Below, piece by piece: positions 62,458-64,000 of a DNA stretch of 64,000 nucleotides; within the stretch, counting starts at the first letter, position 1; each line of letters begins with the position of its first letter. A program made the position numbers and the translations under genes. A model generated the notes under the pieces. The model was not told where the DNA came from and ran no database searches. It saw only the letters and a program-made list of their open reading frames with translations. The stretch covers positions 1,178,001 through 1,242,000 of the forward strand of contig CAVRRQ010000006.1 of the NCBI GenBank assembly GCA_963723595.1. Direction: 5' to 3'. This DNA is from RYN-230 sp963723595. GTDB taxonomy: Bacteria; Actinomycetota; Actinomycetes; Streptosporangiales; Streptosporangiaceae.

Positions 62458-63123
62458 TCAGCCGCCCGGGGTGATCAGGCCGGATTCATAGGCCAGCACG
62501 ACGGCCTGGACCCGGTCGCGGAGGTCGAGCTTGGCCAGGATCCGCCCGACATGGATCTTGACGGTTCCCTCGGACAGGTGCAGGGCCGTGGCGATCTCGC
62601 GGTTGGACCGGCCGGCGGCGAGCTCGGCGAAGACGGTCCGTTCCCGGTCGGTGAGCTTGCTGAGCACGGCGTCCTGGTCCTGCTGCCGGCCCGGATCGGG
62701 CAGCAGGGGCGCGAACTGGTCGATGAGCCGCCGGGTGGCGGAGGGAGCCAGGACCGCGTCGCCCGCGGCGACCGTGCGGACGGCGGAGAGCAGCTCGGCG
62801 GGCGGGGCGTCCTTGAGCAGGAACCCGCTGGCGCCGGCCTTGAGTCCCGCGAAGACGTACTGGTCCAGGTCGAAGGTGGTCAGGATGAGGATCCGGCTGG
62901 CGGTCCCGGTGGCGGTGATCGCGGCGGTCGCCGCGATCCCGTCCAGGCCGGGCATGCGGACGTCCATCAGCACCACGTCGGGGTGCAGGGCGGCGGCCAT
63001 GCTGATCCCGGTCGCCCCGTCCGCGGCCTCACCGGCCACCTCGATGTCGGGCTCGGCCTCCAGGATCAGCCGGAATCCCATCCGGAGCAGGGACTGATCG
63101 TCCACGAGCAGGACCCGGATCAT
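62458..63123 (-). CDS. NarL/LuxR-family response regulator
   Basis: 221 residues. Receiver with DDQSLL acidic residues, phosphoacceptor Asp in VVLMDVRMPGLDG, Thr in ILTTFD, Lys in FLLKDAPP. LuxR HTH: LTDRERTVFAELAAGRSNRE, then IATALHLSEGTVKIHVGRIL. It overlaps the kinase by 4 bp (ATGA). Typical partner pair for the kinase upstream. Confidence 0.95.
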   Translation of the reverse strand: MIRVLLVDDQSLLRMGFRLILEAEPDIEVAGEAADGATGISMAAALHPDVVLMDVRMPGLDGIAATAAITATGTASRILILTTFDLDQYVFAGLKAGASGFLLKDAPPAELLSAVRTVAAGDAVLAPSATRRLIDQFAPLLPDPGRQQDQDAVLSKLTDRERTVFAELAAGRSNREIATALHLSEGTVKIHVGRILAKLDLRDRVQAVVLAYESGLITPGG

Positions 63124-64000
63124 GCGGCGCCGCCACCGTTGCGGTCACCGGAGTCCAGCTCGCTGGCGTCCAGCTCGCCGACGTCCAGCTCGCTGGCGTC
63201 CAGGTGCAGCCGCGCCGAGACGTTCCAGCCCCCGGGCTGGCGGGGGCCGGCCTGCACGTCGCCGCCGTAGGCGTGAACCCGCTCCTGCATGCCGACCAGG
63301 CCGCTGCCGACACTCGCGGTGGCCGGTGCGGCGGCCCCCGCGCCGTCATCGTCGATGTCAACGCGCAGTTCACCCGGCAGGTACTGCAGCCGCACGGCGG
63401 CGCGGGCCCCCGGGCCGCCGTGCTTGAGGGTGTTGGTCAGGGCCTCCTGGACGAGCCGGTACACGGTGAGCTGCATCCCGGCGGGCACGTCGGGGGCGGC
63501 CCCGTGGATCTCCAGCGTGGTCTCCAGCCCCGCCGACCGGACCTGGTCGATGAGCAGGTCGAGCTGGGCCAGGTCAGGGACCGGCTGGAGGCTCCCGCCG
63601 GGATCCTGGCCGGGACGCTGGCGCAGGACGCCGAGCAGCCGGCGGGTATCGGCCAGGGCACGCCGGCCGGTGGCCGACACGGTGCGCATGACGTCGGTGG
63701 CCCGCTCCGGCGAGGCGGCCGACGCCGCGACCGCCGCGTCGCTCAGGGTGACCATGACCGTGAGGTGGTGGGCGACGATGTCGTGCATCTCCCGGGCGAT
63801 CCGGGCGCGCTCGGCGGCCGCGGCGAGGGCCCCCTGCTGATCCCGCTCACGTTCCAGGCGTTCCGCGCGGTCGCGCAGTTCGGCCAGGTAGGCGCGGCGG
63901 GTAGCCGAGTACAGGCCGAGCCCGAGAGCGGCGGCGACCATCCCGGACGCGAAGATCGCGTCAAACCACCAGGCGCCCCCCGCGAACAGGAGCAGCCCGA
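63120..64000 (-). CDS. NarL-type sensor histidine kinase (5' end beyond window)
   Basis: The frame is open to the window edge. Membrane spans (AALGLGLYSATRRAYLAELR and upstream), HisKA_3 with the His in AREMHDIVAHHLTVMVT, GRRALADTRRLLGVLR, and the HATPase N, G1 and G2 regions (VQEALTNTLKHGGPGA, VDIDDDGAGAAA, GSGLVGMQERVHAYGGDVQA). A His-rich Asp tail (LDVGELDASELDSGD) comes from tandem repeats at 63165-63200. Phosphorylates the regulator at 62458. Confidence 0.92.
   Translation of the reverse strand, partial: GLLLFAGGAWWFDAIFASGMVAAALGLGLYSATRRAYLAELRDRAERLERERDQQGALAAAAERARIAREMHDIVAHHLTVMVTLSDAAVAASAASPERATDVMRTVSATGRRALADTRRLLGVLRQRPGQDPGGSLQPVPDLAQLDLLIDQVRSAGLETTLEIHGAAPDVPAGMQLTVYRLVQEALTNTLKHGGPGARAAVRLQYLPGELRVDIDDDGAGAAAPATASVGSGLVGMQERVHAYGGDVQAGPRQPGGWNVSARLHLDASELDVGELDASELDSGDRNGGGAA

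Overview
The window is very GC-rich with dense, strongly GC3-biased genes. It carries many secreted glycoside hydrolases with family 2 carbohydrate-binding modules (CBM2), GAF-ANTAR proteins, ECF sigma, LacI/GntR/TetR regulators and a TIR/beta-propeller gene. This is the profile of a filamentous, plant-polymer-degrading actinomycete (Streptosporangiales- or Acidothermus-like); the species cannot be fixed from sequence alone.

Layout. 1-772: 3' part of a GH54 arabinofuranosidase. 1800-5315: secreted sedolisin, a YbjQ-like protein and an orphan OmpR-type regulator. 5820-8990: secreted LolA/RseB-like protein with an ABC exporter. 8992-10463: two GAF-ANTAR sensors. 10954-14526: acyl-CoA synthetase head-to-head with a broken DUF2079 membrane gene. 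14555-16551: RelE/Phd toxin-antitoxin and a membrane protein with its winged-helix regulator. 16620-20611: DinG-type helicase and a kinase-like receptor, both with several frameshifts. 20670-32733 and 38086-41684: the cellulose/hemicellulose core (arabinofuranosidase-CBM2, LacI regulator, FKBP lipoprotein, GH48-CBM2, sugar-binding lipoprotein, two GH5-CBM2, GH30-CBM2). GH6-CBM2 follows at 51264-53452 and GH3 beta-glucosidase at 56311-58752. 33183-37192: ferredoxin, DUF2249/cupin, COG2345 regulator, TDT transporter, MarR remnant and EF-Tu-like protein. 41757-46399: TIR-TM-beta-propeller gene translationally coupled to a SLOG/4-TM gene, a candidate nucleotide-signal conflict system. 46441-51189: HTH-only GntR pair, Pro-rich secreted protein, ECF sigma and partner, FtsH. 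53694-64000: PIN/antitoxin remnant, pirin, uracil-DNA glycosylase, AlkB-like dioxygenase, TetR/MFS efflux operon, NarL-type two-component system.

How they fit. GH48 and GH6 (processive), two GH5 endoglucanases and GH3 form a complete extracellular cellulase set. GH54, the second arabinofuranosidase and GH30 act on xylan side chains and backbone. The binding lipoprotein would capture oligosaccharides, and the LacI protein probably senses them. Candidate operators of two kinds occur in the intergenic regions: AGCGCT-centred palindromes (970-1046, 28878-28894) and an RTGAAAGTTTCAT palindrome (24512, 30785, 53635).

Quality warning. About 18 frameshifts interrupt otherwise well-conserved genes, and most are consistent with a single inserted base. 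Insertion-rich long-read consensus error is the simplest explanation, so most interrupted genes are probably intact in the organism. Real losses also exist: the DUF2079 5' end, the N-terminus of the PIN toxin, and the MarR N-terminus.
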